64,000 nt of DNA from Kitasatospora sp. MAA4 (GTDB lineage Bacteria; Actinomycetota; Actinomycetes; Streptomycetales; Streptomycetaceae), in assembly GCF_029893355.1 (NCBI RefSeq), contig NZ_JARZAI010000008.1, positions 206,143 through 270,142 of the forward strand. The letters run 5' to 3'. The notes under the pieces are model-generated. The model searched no databases. It saw only the letters and a list, made by a program, of their open reading frames with translations, and was not told the DNA's origin. Position 1 is the first letter of the stretch. Each line of letters opens with the position of its first letter. Below are positions 51,182 to 60,086 of the stretch, one piece after another. The position numbers were made by a program, and so were the translations under genes.

Positions 51182-52155
51182 TGCCGCTGCTGAGTTACGA
51201 GGACCTGAGCGTCCTGCTGCCCGGGATGGCCCGGCCGGTCCTGGACGGCGTGTTCTTGCAGGTCGAGGCCGGTGAGGCCGTCGCCCTGGTCGGCGAGTCC
51301 GGCTCGGGCAAGTCGGTGACCGCCCGGGCGGCGCTCGGCCTGCTGCCGCCCGGCGCGAGCACCGGCGGCCGGGTCACCGTCGACGGCTGCGAGCTGATCG
51401 GCGCGGACGCCGCGACCCTGCGCGCGGTGCGCACCGGCAAGGCGTCGATGATCTTCCAGGACCCGCGGGCGGCGATCAACCCGGTGCGCCGGGTCGGCGA
51501 CTTCCTGACCGAGGCGCTGCGCCTGGTCGGCGGCCGGAGCAAGGCCGAGGCCGAGGCCCGCGCGCTGGAGCTGCTCGCCGCCGTCGGCCTGCCCGACCCG
51601 CCCCGGCACCTGCGCCAGTACCCGCACCAGATGTCCGGCGGCATGCTCCAGCGCGTCATGATCGCTGGCGCGCTCACCGCCGATCCCCGGCTGCTGCTGT
51701 GCGACGAGCCCACCACGGCCCTGGACGTCACCACCCAGGCCGAGATCATGGCGGTCCTGCGCGCGCTCCAGCAGGACCGCGGCCTGGGCCTGCTGCTGAT
51801 CACCCACGACCTGGACCTCGCCGCCGCCAGCTGCGACCGGATCTACGTGATGTACGCGGGCCGGATCGTGGAGACGGCGACCGCCGCCGAGCTGCTCGCC
51901 GCACCCCGACACCCCTACACCGCGGGCCTGCTCGGCTCCTCCCCGCCGCTGCACGGCGCGCCGCAGCGGCTGACGCCGATCCCCGGCGTGCCGATGGGTC
52001 TGCTGGAGAGCGCCCCCGGCTGCGCCTTCGCCGCGCGCTGCCGCTTCGCCCGCCCCGGGCTCTGCGACCAGTCGGCGCCCGAACTGGAGCCTGCGGGCGG
52101 GCGGTTGGTCGCCTGCCACCTGGCCGACACCGTACTGAGTGAGGTGGACCGTTGA
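51181..52155 (+). CDS. ABC transporter ATP-binding protein (OppD/DppD type)
   Basis: 324 residues. Walker A GESGSGKS (about 39-46), Q-loop FQDP, signature MSGGMLQRV, Walker B LLLCDEPTTALD and switch His in ITHD. The C-terminal oligopeptide extension has GCAFAARCRFA, whose Cys residues may bind an iron-sulphur cluster in this family. It starts at ATG 51181 overlapping the previous stop. Confidence 0.95.
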   Translation: MPLLSYEDLSVLLPGMARPVLDGVFLQVEAGEAVALVGESGSGKSVTARAALGLLPPGASTGGRVTVDGCELIGADAATLRAVRTGKASMIFQDPRAAINPVRRVGDFLTEALRLVGGRSKAEAEARALELLAAVGLPDPPRHLRQYPHQMSGGMLQRVMIAGALTADPRLLLCDEPTTALDVTTQAEIMAVLRALQQDRGLGLLLITHDLDLAAASCDRIYVMYAGRIVETATAAELLAAPRHPYTAGLLGSSPPLHGAPQRLTPIPGVPMGLLESAPGCAFAARCRFARPGLCDQSAPELEPAGGRLVACHLADTVLSEVDR

Positions 52156-52994
52156 GCACCACCCCGTTGCTCCAGGCCGCGGGCCTGCGCAAGACCTACC
52201 CGACCGGCGGGAGCAGGCTGGTCGCCGTCGAGGACCTCTCCTTCTCGCTGTACGCCGGCGGCGCCCTCGGCCTGGTCGGCGAGTCCGGCTCCGGCAAGAC
52301 CACCACCGTCCGGATGCTGGTCGGCCTGGAACGCCCCGACCAGGGGGAGATCCTGGTCCAGGGCGCGCCGCTGGCCGCCCGCACCCGTGGCCGGGCCGCG
52401 CGGCTGGCCCGGGCCAAGGCTGTCCAGATCGTCTTCCAGGACCCCTACCTCTCGCTGGACGGCCGGATCAGCATCGGGGCGACCCTGGACGGCGTGCTGC
52501 GGCTGCACGGCTGCGCCGACCGCCCGGCCCGGGCCGCGCGGGTGCGCGAGCTGCTGGCGCAGGTCGGGCTCGGCGCGCGCGAGGCCGCCGCGCTGCCCCG
52601 CGGACTCTCCGGCGGTCAGCGCCAACGTGCGGCGATAGCGCGGGCGTTGGCGGTCGAGCCGGCCGTCCTGGTGCTGGACGAGGCGGTGTCGGCGCTGGAC
52701 GTCTCGGTGCAGGCGCAGGTGCTCAACCTGCTCTCCGACATCCGCCGCGACACCGGCATCGGCCTGGTCTTCGTCAGCCACGACCTGGCGGTGGTGCGCT
52801 ACGTCTGCGACGAGGCCCTGGTGATGTACCGGGGACGGACCGTGGAGCACCAGCCGGTCGCGGAGCTGCTCGCCGCGCCCCAGCACCCGTACACCAGGCT
52901 GCTGTTGGCGTCGGTGCCGCATCCCGGCTGGGACCCCGAGGGGATCGGGCGCCGGCGCCGCGAGCTGGCTTCTTCCCAGGAGGCAGCCAGCTGA
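52152..52994 (+). CDS. ABC transporter ATP-binding protein (OppF/DppF type)
   Basis: 280 residues. Walker A GESGSGKT, Q-loop FQDPYLSLDGRI, signature LSGGQRQRAAIAR, Walker B LVLDEAVSALDV and SHDLAVV. The C-terminal Cys-containing extension normal for OppF is missing or very short; the protein ends RRRRELASSQEAAS. The start is TTG 52152 with GAGGTGG upstream and a 4-bp overlap with the OppD stop. It is the last gene of the transporter operon. Confidence 0.93.
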   Translation: MSTTPLLQAAGLRKTYPTGGSRLVAVEDLSFSLYAGGALGLVGESGSGKTTTVRMLVGLERPDQGEILVQGAPLAARTRGRAARLARAKAVQIVFQDPYLSLDGRISIGATLDGVLRLHGCADRPARAARVRELLAQVGLGAREAAALPRGLSGGQRQRAAIARALAVEPAVLVLDEAVSALDVSVQAQVLNLLSDIRRDTGIGLVFVSHDLAVVRYVCDEALVMYRGRTVEHQPVAELLAAPQHPYTRLLLASVPHPGWDPEGIGRRRRELASSQEAAS

Positions 52995-53002
52995 CACACC
53001 GC

Positions 53003-53016
53003 CGGGCGGCCGCCCG
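53003..53016. terminator. Palindrome between convergent genes
   Basis: CGGGCGGCCGCCCG is a perfect 14-base palindrome wedged between the end of the transporter operon and the stop of the MDMPI-like gene. Confidence 0.4.
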
Positions 53017-53655
53017 TCAGAAGGCGCTGATCCGGTCCGGCGCACGCTCGGCGCGGCTGAGCGCGCGCAGGACGGCGCTCTGGCCGTGCCGACGGGTGGC
53101 CAGCCGGGAGAGCAGGTCGATCACCGCGGTGGCGGCGCCCGGCGCGAGCTCCGGCGTCGGGATCCCCACGCTGACCGCCAAGTCGTCCGAGTGGACCGCG
53201 AGTTCCATCAGCCGGGTGATCAGCAGGTCGTCCAGCAGCAGCGTCCACGGTCCCCACACCGGCATCCGCACCGGGCGGTTCGCCGTCGTCGCCAGCTTGT
53301 CCGTCAGCTCCGCGAGGGCGCTGTCGAAGCGGGCCGCCAGTGCCTGCGCCCCCTCGGTGGCGGCGGCCTCGCCCCCTCGCCGGATGCCGACGTTGACCTC
53401 GGAGTCGACGCCCGTGCCGAGCCACTGCGCCCGCGCGTAGTGGTCGAGCAGCGAGATGACCGGCTCCGGTGCCTGCTCGCCGGAGAGCGCCGGAACGACG
53501 GAGAGCACCTGGTAGGCCAGGTGCCCGGCGAGGCCGGCGACGCCGAACTCCGCCAGCGCGCTCGGCTTGTCCCAGGCGGAGGCCACCGCCGGATCGTGCA
53601 GCAGGAGGCCGGCGGATCGGGCGGTGGACAGGAAGTCGGCCCTGAGATCGGTCAT
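53017..53655 (-). CDS. Maleylpyruvate isomerase N-terminal-type (MDMPI/DinB-like) protein
   Basis: 212 residues of four-helix-bundle type. The LAGHLAYQVLSV and LMELAVHSDDLAVSVG segments provide the His residues that bind metal in mycothiol-dependent maleylpyruvate isomerase relatives. Streptomycetes have many such proteins; most have no known substrate and are thought to use mycothiol. It is 25 bp downstream of the Fic/Doc-like gene on the same strand and may be co-transcribed with it. Confidence 0.8.
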   Translation of the reverse strand: MTDLRADFLSTARSAGLLLHDPAVASAWDKPSALAEFGVAGLAGHLAYQVLSVVPALSGEQAPEPVISLLDHYARAQWLGTGVDSEVNVGIRRGGEAAATEGAQALAARFDSALAELTDKLATTANRPVRMPVWGPWTLLLDDLLITRLMELAVHSDDLAVSVGIPTPELAPGAATAVIDLLSRLATRRHGQSAVLRALSRAERAPDRISAF

Positions 53656-53680
53656 GTCGCGGTTCTCCTCGTCGACTTGG

Positions 53681-54058
53681 TCAGCTGCGCCAGGATTTGA
53701 GGATATCGGCGATCTCGGTGGCGGTGCCGGTGGGCCGTTCGAGGGCGCAGGCGAGGGTGGCCGCGCGGTCCTGGTCGAGGGTCACCGGGACGCCGCTGTC
53801 GCGCAGGTAGCCGTGCGCGACGGCGACGGCCACCCGGAGGTTGGAGCGCTCCAACCAGGGCAGCCGGCCCAGCGTGTGGGTGAGCGCCGCCGCCCGGGCG
53901 AAGGCGCCGCCGTAGACGTCCTGACCGGCCAGGACGGCCCGGTGGCGCTCCACCGCGGCGACGGCCACGCCGTAGTCGAGCGGGGCCGGATCGCTCAGCC
54001 CGGCCCGCTCGGTCACCGTGAGGACCCAGGGGAGGTCCACATGCAGAACGATCGCCAT
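53681..54058 (-). CDS. Degenerate Fic/Doc-family toxin-like protein, orphan
   Basis: 125 residues, the size of Doc toxins. The helix pattern and DVYGGAFARAAALTHTLGRLPW resemble Fic/Doc proteins of streptomycetes. The catalytic loop, normally HPFxxGNKR, is LPWLERSNLR (about 66-75), lacking the His and Gly but keeping Asn-x-Arg. So the phosphorylating or AMP-adding activity of the family is doubtful. No small antitoxin gene precedes it; only 44 bp separate its start from the TetR gene end, and that gap holds a perfect inverted repeat (54067-54082). Confidence 0.65.
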   Translation of the reverse strand: MAIVLHVDLPWVLTVTERAGLSDPAPLDYGVAVAAVERHRAVLAGQDVYGGAFARAAALTHTLGRLPWLERSNLRVAVAVAHGYLRDSGVPVTLDQDRAATLACALERPTGTATEIADILKSWRS

Positions 54059-54066
54059 GGCCGTAA

Positions 54067-54082
54067 GCTATCACCTGATAGC
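54067..54082. promoter_or_regulatory. Inverted repeat before the Fic/Doc-like gene
   Basis: GCTATCA CC TGATAGC: perfect 7-bp arms with a 2-bp centre, 8 bp upstream of the ATG at 54058. The placement suits an autoregulatory operator. Confidence 0.65.
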
Positions 54083-54102
54083 ACCCTGCGGCTGACGATC
54101 CC

Positions 54103-54711
54103 TCAACGGCGTTCGGGGAAGAGCCGACCGAGGTGGTAGCGCAGGACGGCGGCCGCGTCCTGCGCCGTCCGCTGCCCGAGCAGGACGCTCAGGCCGAGGC
54201 CGGCGGACACGGCCAGCAGGACGACGGCCTCCTGGCGGGCGTCCAGGCGCGGATCGCTCTGCCCGGTCCGCTGGGCGGCGGCGAGTTGGCCGACCAGGAA
54301 GTCCTCCATCTCGTTGGGTGCCGCGAGGAACGGCTGGCCGGCGAGGGCGGGGTCGGTGACGGCGAGCACCGCGTACGCGGTGTAGACGAGGTGGAAGGTC
54401 CGGCTCTCCTCGTCGGTGGGGACGGCTTCGAGCAGGACCGCCTCGACGATGTCCCGTGGAGCCGGCGAGGGGCCGACCGTCCTCACCCGGTCGCGGACCC
54501 GCTCACCCATGCGCGCGGCCAGCCGGGTCAGGGCGGCCAGCAGCAACTGCTCCTTGGTGTCGAAGTAGTACTGCACGAGCCGCACCGAGACGCCTGCCTC
54601 GGTTGCCACCGACCGCATGGTGACGGCGTGCAGCCCGGTCTCCGCGGCCGTGCGCAGCAGGGCGTCGATGATGTGGGCCCGCCGCTCCTCGTGATCCACC
54701 AGCTTCGGCAT
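54103..54711 (-). CDS. TetR family regulator (BetI-like)
   Basis: 202 residues. The HTH has RRAHIIDALLRTAAETGLHAVTMRSVATEAGVSVRLVQYYF; the Y-Y-F recognition-helix end and the C-terminal RLDARQEAVVLLAVSAGLGLSVLLG match the BetI-type (TetR_C_6) group. It is divergent from the hydrolase at 54785; the inverted repeat ATGGTA/TACCAT between them is the likely operator. Confidence 0.9.
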   Translation of the reverse strand: MPKLVDHEERRAHIIDALLRTAAETGLHAVTMRSVATEAGVSVRLVQYYFDTKEQLLLAALTRLAARMGERVRDRVRTVGPSPAPRDIVEAVLLEAVPTDEESRTFHLVYTAYAVLAVTDPALAGQPFLAAPNEMEDFLVGQLAAAQRTGQSDPRLDARQEAVVLLAVSAGLGLSVLLGQRTAQDAAAVLRYHLGRLFPERR

Positions 54712-54733
54712 CGGGTTCCCTTCGAACGTTTTT

Positions 54734-54751
54734 ATGGTACAAACATACCAT
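54734..54751. promoter_or_regulatory. TetR operator candidate ATGGTA-N6-TACCAT
   Basis: ATGGTACAAACATACCAT has 6-bp perfect arms and a 6-base centre. It lies in an A/T-rich divergent spacer, 22 bp from the TetR start and 33 bp from the hydrolase start. Confidence 0.7.
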
Positions 54752-54784
54752 CAAACGCTGCTGTACGTGCATGAGGAGGGATTC

Positions 54785-55699
54785 ATGACCAGGACAAGCG
54801 TCGGACGCTTCGTCAGCGAGGAAGCCCGGACGAAGTTCCTTGCGGCCTACGACCGAGCGATGGGCCTGTGGCCGGGCCCGCGCGAGGAACTGGACGTCGA
54901 GACCGCCTACGGCACCGTCCACGTCCATCGCTACGGCTCCCGGACCGGCGAGCCGATCGTGCTGCTGCACGGCCATGCCGGGCACCCGTCCAACTGGTAC
55001 CCGCAGGTCGCCGCCCTGGGCGAGAACCACCCGGTCTACGCCATCGACACGCTGGACGACCCCGGCCGCAGCGTCCAACGCGCCGTCGCCACGGGATCCG
55101 CGCAGAACGCGGCCTGGCTCGGAGAGGTCCTCGCCGGTCTCGGGCTGGAACGGGTCCACCTGGTCGGCCTCTCCTACGGCGGGTGGCTGGCCCTCAACCA
55201 GGCCATCCACGCGCCCGAGCGCCTCGCGTCGATCGCGCCGCTGGACCCGGGCGGGATCGAGAAGGTCCCCGCGCGGTTCTACGCACACATGATCGGCGGC
55301 CTGTCCGGCATGCTCGCCCCGCGGCGGCTGCGTCCCGCGCTGGGACGCCTGCTCGCCAACCCCGCGCTCGGCTCACCGCCCGAGATGATCGCTCCGCTGA
55401 TGCTGGGCATGCGGACCTACAAGCCGAACACCCGGCCCGCAGCCCGGCCGTTCACCGACGAGGAGCTGGGCTCCATCGAGCTGCCCGTCCTCGTCCTGCT
55501 GGGAAGCCGCAGTGCCCTGCTGCGGCCGCGCCAGGTCCTGCGCAGGGTCACCGCGCTGATCCCGGGAGTCCGGGCCGAGATCGTGCAACGGGCCGGCCAC
55601 GGACTCAACCTGGAGCGTCCCGAGCTGGTCAACGAACACCTGCTGCGGTTCGTCGCCGATGCGGATAAATCAGGAGACGTCGCTCAAGCCACCGGCTAG
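54785..55699 (+). CDS. Alpha/beta hydrolase
   Basis: 304 residues. HGHAGHPSNWYPQVAAL gives the oxyanion region, GLSYGGWLAL (about 125) the nucleophile Ser, and QRAGHGLNLERP the catalytic His. The acid is expected in LLGSRSALL, where the usual Asp is not obvious. ATG 54785 follows GAGGAGGGA. The divergent TetR gene probably controls it. Substrate unknown. Confidence 0.87.
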   Translation: MTRTSVGRFVSEEARTKFLAAYDRAMGLWPGPREELDVETAYGTVHVHRYGSRTGEPIVLLHGHAGHPSNWYPQVAALGENHPVYAIDTLDDPGRSVQRAVATGSAQNAAWLGEVLAGLGLERVHLVGLSYGGWLALNQAIHAPERLASIAPLDPGGIEKVPARFYAHMIGGLSGMLAPRRLRPALGRLLANPALGSPPEMIAPLMLGMRTYKPNTRPAARPFTDEELGSIELPVLVLLGSRSALLRPRQVLRRVTALIPGVRAEIVQRAGHGLNLERPELVNEHLLRFVADADKSGDVAQATG

Positions 55700-55739
55700 C
55701 CTTGCGAGTTGCTTTCGCGCCCGCCAGGAGGAGACCGCC

Positions 55740-56708
55740 ATGTACCAGTCGTTCCCACGGACCCCGCCGTACGACCACGGCCTGCTCGACGTCGGCGACG
55801 GCAACCGGATCTACTGGGATGTCAGCGGCAACCCCCAGGGCAAGCCCGTCCTGTGCGTGCACGGTGGCCCCGGCGCCGGAGGGCGCCGCGGCGGCCCGAA
55901 CACCAGCTTCGACTTCGACGTCTACCGGGTCATCCGGTACGACCAGCGCAACACCGGCGAGAGCCTTCCGCACGCCTCCGACCCGGCCGTGAGCCTCGAA
56001 CACAACACCACCGAGCACCTCATCGCCGACATGGAGCGCCTGCGCGAGCACCTCGGCATCGAGCGCTGGATGCTGTTCGGCGGCTCCTGGGGCTCGACGC
56101 TGATCCTCGCCTACGCCGAGCGGTATCCCGAGCGGGTGTCCGAGATCGTCATCGTCAGCGTCTTCACGGGCCGGCAGGAGGACATCGACTGGCTCTACCG
56201 CGGTGTGGGCCGGCTGCTGCCCGGCCCCTGGGAGGCGTTCCGCGACGCCCTGCCGGCCGCGGACCGGGACGGCGACCTATTGGCGGCCTACGACCGGCTG
56301 CTGAACGGCCCGGACGAGGCGGCCCGGATGAAGGCGGCACGCGACTGGTGCACCTGGGAGGACGCGGTGGTCGCCCACGAGGCACTCGGCAACCCGCATG
56401 TCTACAGCGACCGGCCGGACGATGCGCTGCTGGCCTTCGTCCGGATCTGCGCGCACTACTTCGCCCGTGGCGCGTGGCTGGAGGACGGTCAACTGCTGCG
56501 TGACGCCCACCGGTTGGCCGGCATCCCGGGTGTGATCGTCCAGGGGCGGCTCGACCTGGGCTGCCCGCTGAAGGGCCCGTGGGAGCTGGCCAAGGCCTGG
56601 CCGGACGCCGAGCTGAAGGTGATCGACGACTCGGGACACACGGGCAGCCCCGCCATGGGGCAGGCGGTCCTGGAGGCCATCGCACGGTTCGCCAAGAACG
56701 AGCGGTGA
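55740..56708 (+). CDS. pip: Prolyl aminopeptidase
   Basis: 322 residues, the standard length of bacterial proline iminopeptidase (EC 3.4.11.5), which removes N-terminal Pro from peptides in the cytoplasm. HGGPGAGG, RYDQRNTGES (the DQRG-type motif with Asn) and the nucleophile GGSWGS (Ser in SWG) are signatures. The acid and His lie in QGRLDLGCPL and DDSGHTGS. ATG 55740 has AGGAGG upstream. It follows the hydrolase by 40 bp, and the two may be co-transcribed. Confidence 0.93.
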   Translation: MYQSFPRTPPYDHGLLDVGDGNRIYWDVSGNPQGKPVLCVHGGPGAGGRRGGPNTSFDFDVYRVIRYDQRNTGESLPHASDPAVSLEHNTTEHLIADMERLREHLGIERWMLFGGSWGSTLILAYAERYPERVSEIVIVSVFTGRQEDIDWLYRGVGRLLPGPWEAFRDALPAADRDGDLLAAYDRLLNGPDEAARMKAARDWCTWEDAVVAHEALGNPHVYSDRPDDALLAFVRICAHYFARGAWLEDGQLLRDAHRLAGIPGVIVQGRLDLGCPLKGPWELAKAWPDAELKVIDDSGHTGSPAMGQAVLEAIARFAKNER

Positions 56709-56777
56709 CGCACGACGGGTGCTGACCCGCCCCGGTGCCGGGTACCCGGCACCGGGGCGTCGGTCCCGACCCCTACG

Positions 56778-58457
56778 ATGACCGTCATGAACACTGGCGG
56801 GCCGGAAACACGGCTCATCGACGGCCGCTTCGAACTGCTGAACCAGCTCGGCGGCGGAGGCATGGGCCTGGTCTGGCGGGCCCGCGACTGCGCCCTCGAG
56901 CGCGAGGTCGCGCTCAAGGAGGTCCGCACCGGCGACCCGGCGATGGCCGCGGCCGACCCGGCGGGCCAGCTGGAGATGCGCGAGCGGGTGCTGCGCGAGG
57001 CGCGGTCGCTGGCCCGTCTCCAGAACCCCAACGTCGTGATCATCCACCACATCGTCGACACCGCCGAGCACGCCCACCCGTGGCTGGTGATGGAGCTGGT
57101 GGGCGGTGGCAGCCTCGCCGACCGGCTGGCCCAGGGCCCGCTGAGCGTGCCGGAGGCGGCCAGGATCGGCCGCGGCGTGCTGTCCGCCCTGCGGGCCGCG
57201 CACGCCGCCGGCATCCAGCACCGGGACGTCAAGCCCGGCAACGTGCTGCTGCGCACCGACGGCACCCCGGTGCTCACCGACTTCGGCATCGCCGCCGTGC
57301 ACGGCTCCGCCACCCTCACCGCGACCGGTGCGCTGATCGGCTCGCCCGAGTACATCGCTCCCGAACGGATCCGCGGCGAGGAGGGCAATCCGTCCTCCGA
57401 CCTGTGGTCGCTCGGCATGATGCTGTACGTCGCCGTCGAGGGCCACCACCCGCTGCGCCGGGGCACCACGCTCGCCACGCTGGCCGCCGTCCTCGACGAG
57501 CCGCTGCCGCCGCCGGTCCGCTCGGGACCGCTCGGCCCGATGCTGGCGGCGCTGCTGGCCCGCGACCCGGCCGCCCGCCCGGACGCCGAGCAACTCGACC
57601 GCCTGCTCGCCGCGGCCGAGCAGGACGTTACCCACGACGCTGCCCACGACGCCGTCCCGACCACGTGGGCACCGACCGACCGCGTGCCGTCAGCTGCCTT
57701 CGCCGCCCCGGCTCCCACGGTGAACTACCCGGGCCCGGTCGGCTCCTTCGGCCCGGTGGTGAACCTGGACAAGGGCGGCCCCGCCCACCCGGCACCCTCC
57801 GCGCGCCGCGCACGCAGGGTCGTGGGCGCGAGCTCCGTCGCGGTGATCGCGGCGGTCGCGCTGGCGAGCGTCCTCGTCTGGTCCCTGAGCCCCAGCGGCG
57901 GCAGCACCCCGCGCGCGTCCAGCAGCACCACCCCCGGCGCCGCCGCCGTCCCACCCGCCACCGGCAGCGGGTCCGCACCCGCCGCCGCGTCCACGCCCGC
58001 CGCTGACGTCAAGGACCTGCTCACCCCCGACGGCATGCGCAGCACCGTCGCGGCGATCAGCCCGCTGATGACCAACGGCCGGGTCGTCCAGCTCGTCGTC
58101 TACCCCGGCTACGCGAGCGCCGAGGTGCCCACCGCCGCCGACCCCCTGCACTACGACGAGGTCGACTACCGCGACGGCGCCGTCACCCACTCGCCCGGCG
58201 GCTCGGTGGACAGCGGCGACAACGCGACGGTGGACCTGCGCACCTTCGACTGGAGCATCCTGCCGGCCCTGCTCCAGAAGGCCCAGGACACCCTCAACGT
58301 CGCCCACCCGACCAGCCGCTACGTCATCGTCGGCCCCGACCTCATGGACGGCAGCCCGAGCATCAGCGTCTACCTCTCCGACGCCTACGACGGCAGCGGC
58401 TACCTGGAGGCCGACCCCAAGGGCACCATCAAGCGCAGCTACCCCCGGGGCTCGTAG
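56778..58457 (+). CDS. Membrane Ser/Thr protein kinase
   Basis: 559 residues. The Hanks-type kinase domain (about 18-275) has Gly-loop LGGGGMGLVW, Lys47 in VALKEV, HRDVKPGN at 148-155, DFG at 168-170 and GSPEYIAPERI. One membrane helix (about 351-372) follows a juxtamembrane basic stretch (RRARR). Outside lies an Ala/Ser/Pro linker and a 150-residue domain with no PASTA repeats, which I do not recognise. It is separate from the first kinase and shares no outer-domain similarity that I can see. The ligand is unknown. Confidence 0.93.
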   Translation: MTVMNTGGPETRLIDGRFELLNQLGGGGMGLVWRARDCALEREVALKEVRTGDPAMAAADPAGQLEMRERVLREARSLARLQNPNVVIIHHIVDTAEHAHPWLVMELVGGGSLADRLAQGPLSVPEAARIGRGVLSALRAAHAAGIQHRDVKPGNVLLRTDGTPVLTDFGIAAVHGSATLTATGALIGSPEYIAPERIRGEEGNPSSDLWSLGMMLYVAVEGHHPLRRGTTLATLAAVLDEPLPPPVRSGPLGPMLAALLARDPAARPDAEQLDRLLAAAEQDVTHDAAHDAVPTTWAPTDRVPSAAFAAPAPTVNYPGPVGSFGPVVNLDKGGPAHPAPSARRARRVVGASSVAVIAAVALASVLVWSLSPSGGSTPRASSSTTPGAAAVPPATGSGSAPAAASTPAADVKDLLTPDGMRSTVAAISPLMTNGRVVQLVVYPGYASAEVPTAADPLHYDEVDYRDGAVTHSPGGSVDSGDNATVDLRTFDWSILPALLQKAQDTLNVAHPTSRYVIVGPDLMDGSPSISVYLSDAYDGSGYLEADPKGTIKRSYPRGS

Positions 58458-58489
58458 AGCTTCATCGGATCAGCACTAGAGTCCTTCCC

Positions 58490-59119
58490 GTGGCGGATCA
58501 TCAGGACGAAACCAGGGCGGCCTACGACGGGGTCGTCGAGCTCTACGCGTCGCTGTTCGCAGACGGGCTGGAGAGGCAGCCGTTCGCCCGGGCCATGATC
58601 GGCACCTTCGCCGAACTGGTGCGCGCGACGGGCAACCCGCGGGCAGCGGACGTCGGCTGCGGGCCCGGACACCTGACGGCCATGCTGCACGAACTGGGCC
58701 TGGACGCCTTCGGACTCGACGTCTCCCCGGGCATGGTCGACCACGCCCGGCGGGCCCATCCGGCGCTGCGCTTCCAGGAGGCGCGGATGGAGTCCCTGCC
58801 GGTCGAGGACGGCGCGCTCGGCGGAGTACTGGCCCACTACTCGATGATCCACACCCCGTCGGAGGAACTGCCGGAGCTGCTCGCCGAGCAGGTACGCGTC
58901 CTGGCCCCGGGCGGCCTGCTCCTGGTCTCGTTCTTCGGGACCCACGGACCGGAGCCGGTCCGATTCGACCACAAGGTGACACCTGCCTACAGCTGGCCGG
59001 TGGACCGCCTCGCCGAACTCCTGGCCGACGCCGGGCTCGTCCCCTTCGCCCGGCTGCTCCACGACCCGGCCTCCGAACGGGGCTTCCTCGACGCCCACCT
59101 GCTGGCCCGCCGTCCGTAG
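58490..59119 (+). CDS. SAM-dependent methyltransferase
   Basis: 209 residues. Motif I reads AADVGCGPGHLTA and LDVSPGMVDHARRAHP covers motif II; VLAHYSMIHTP and LAPGGLLLVSFF are the later motifs. This compact group is common in streptomycetes as unassigned methyltransferases. GTG 58490 is used as start. It lies 32 bp downstream of the kinase gene on the same strand. Confidence 0.9.
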   Translation: MADHQDETRAAYDGVVELYASLFADGLERQPFARAMIGTFAELVRATGNPRAADVGCGPGHLTAMLHELGLDAFGLDVSPGMVDHARRAHPALRFQEARMESLPVEDGALGGVLAHYSMIHTPSEELPELLAEQVRVLAPGGLLLVSFFGTHGPEPVRFDHKVTPAYSWPVDRLAELLADAGLVPFARLLHDPASERGFLDAHLLARRP

Positions 59120-59154
59120 CCGAGTAGATCCGAAGTTCTGCTGGTCGCCGCGCT

Positions 59155-59931
59155 CTACTGAGCCCGACTCCGGCTGGTCCGGATCCTGGCTGCCAGGGCG
59201 CGGGCCAGCTGTGGCGGGTCCCAGAGCGGGCGGCCGCGGGTGAAGCGGTAGAAGAGCATGCCGATCACCAGTGCCGCGAGGTGGCCGACGTCGGTGAAGG
59301 TCTGCCCGATGCCGACCTTGGCCGCCAGGTAGGCCAGCGCCACCGCGAAGTAGACCCAGCGCCAGGGCCTGGTGAGGCGGTACCCCAGCAGCCCGGCGGC
59401 CCCGGCCAGGCTGTAGCTGACGCCGACGTCCAGGGTGTGCGCCATGTGGGCGGGTGCGGCGCCCCAGCGGATCGCCAGCCAGACCGTGCCCTGGCTGATC
59501 AGCGTCGCACCGACGTGCGCGGAGACGACCGTGATCAGCCAGCGGGCCGTGCCCACCCACCGTTCCAGGGGGATGTGGAAGACGTGGAACAGCGCGATGT
59601 AGCTCAGCAGCGACGGCGTCTGGGTCCACAGCGCGCTGAGGATGAACACGGCGACCGGGTGGTGGAAGAGCTCCGACAGGTTGGTGCTGTCCACCCGCAG
59701 CACGACGTTGGCCGTCCGGGCCGGGAGCTGGGCGAACTGCAGGGCCGTGACGGTCAGGATGAGCAGCCAGATGTAGCTGCCGGGCGCGGTCGCCACCCAC
59801 GCCCCCACCCACTGCCAGGCCGCCCGCAGCCGCGCCCGCCCCCGCCGACCCGGGACCACCTCGGGCCCCGCTACCGGCGCCTCCTCGACCTGCTGCCGCC
59901 GGTTCTGGTGCCGGCTCAACGAATGCGACAT
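59155..59931 (-). CDS. Rhomboid-like membrane protein
   Basis: About 258 residues with six hydrophobic segments. It has the two rhomboid protease landmarks in order: a Gly-x-Ser segment GVSYSLAGAAGLLG (about 170-183) and a late His in DVGHLAALVIG (H217), matching the Ser/His dyad layout (GxSx, then His-x-x-x-x-x-x-G). The match to the strict GxSG motif is imperfect (GVSY), so catalysis is uncertain. ATG 59931 is used; GTG 59997 would add 22 residues. Confidence 0.75.
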   Translation of the reverse strand: MSHSLSRHQNRRQQVEEAPVAGPEVVPGRRGRARLRAAWQWVGAWVATAPGSYIWLLILTVTALQFAQLPARTANVVLRVDSTNLSELFHHPVAVFILSALWTQTPSLLSYIALFHVFHIPLERWVGTARWLITVVSAHVGATLISQGTVWLAIRWGAAPAHMAHTLDVGVSYSLAGAAGLLGYRLTRPWRWVYFAVALAYLAAKVGIGQTFTDVGHLAALVIGMLFYRFTRGRPLWDPPQLARALAARIRTSRSRAQ

Positions 59932-60086
59932 AGGCCCATCATCCCGGACCACCCGGGCCGTCGGCGCCACATCCGGGACGGACGGCGCGGGCGACACACG
60001 CCATCCGGGGGACGGTCCACGAGGCTTGGACCTGGGAACCTTACTCTCCGTGTTAGGAAGTTAACCAGGAAACGGAAGGATCCGAC

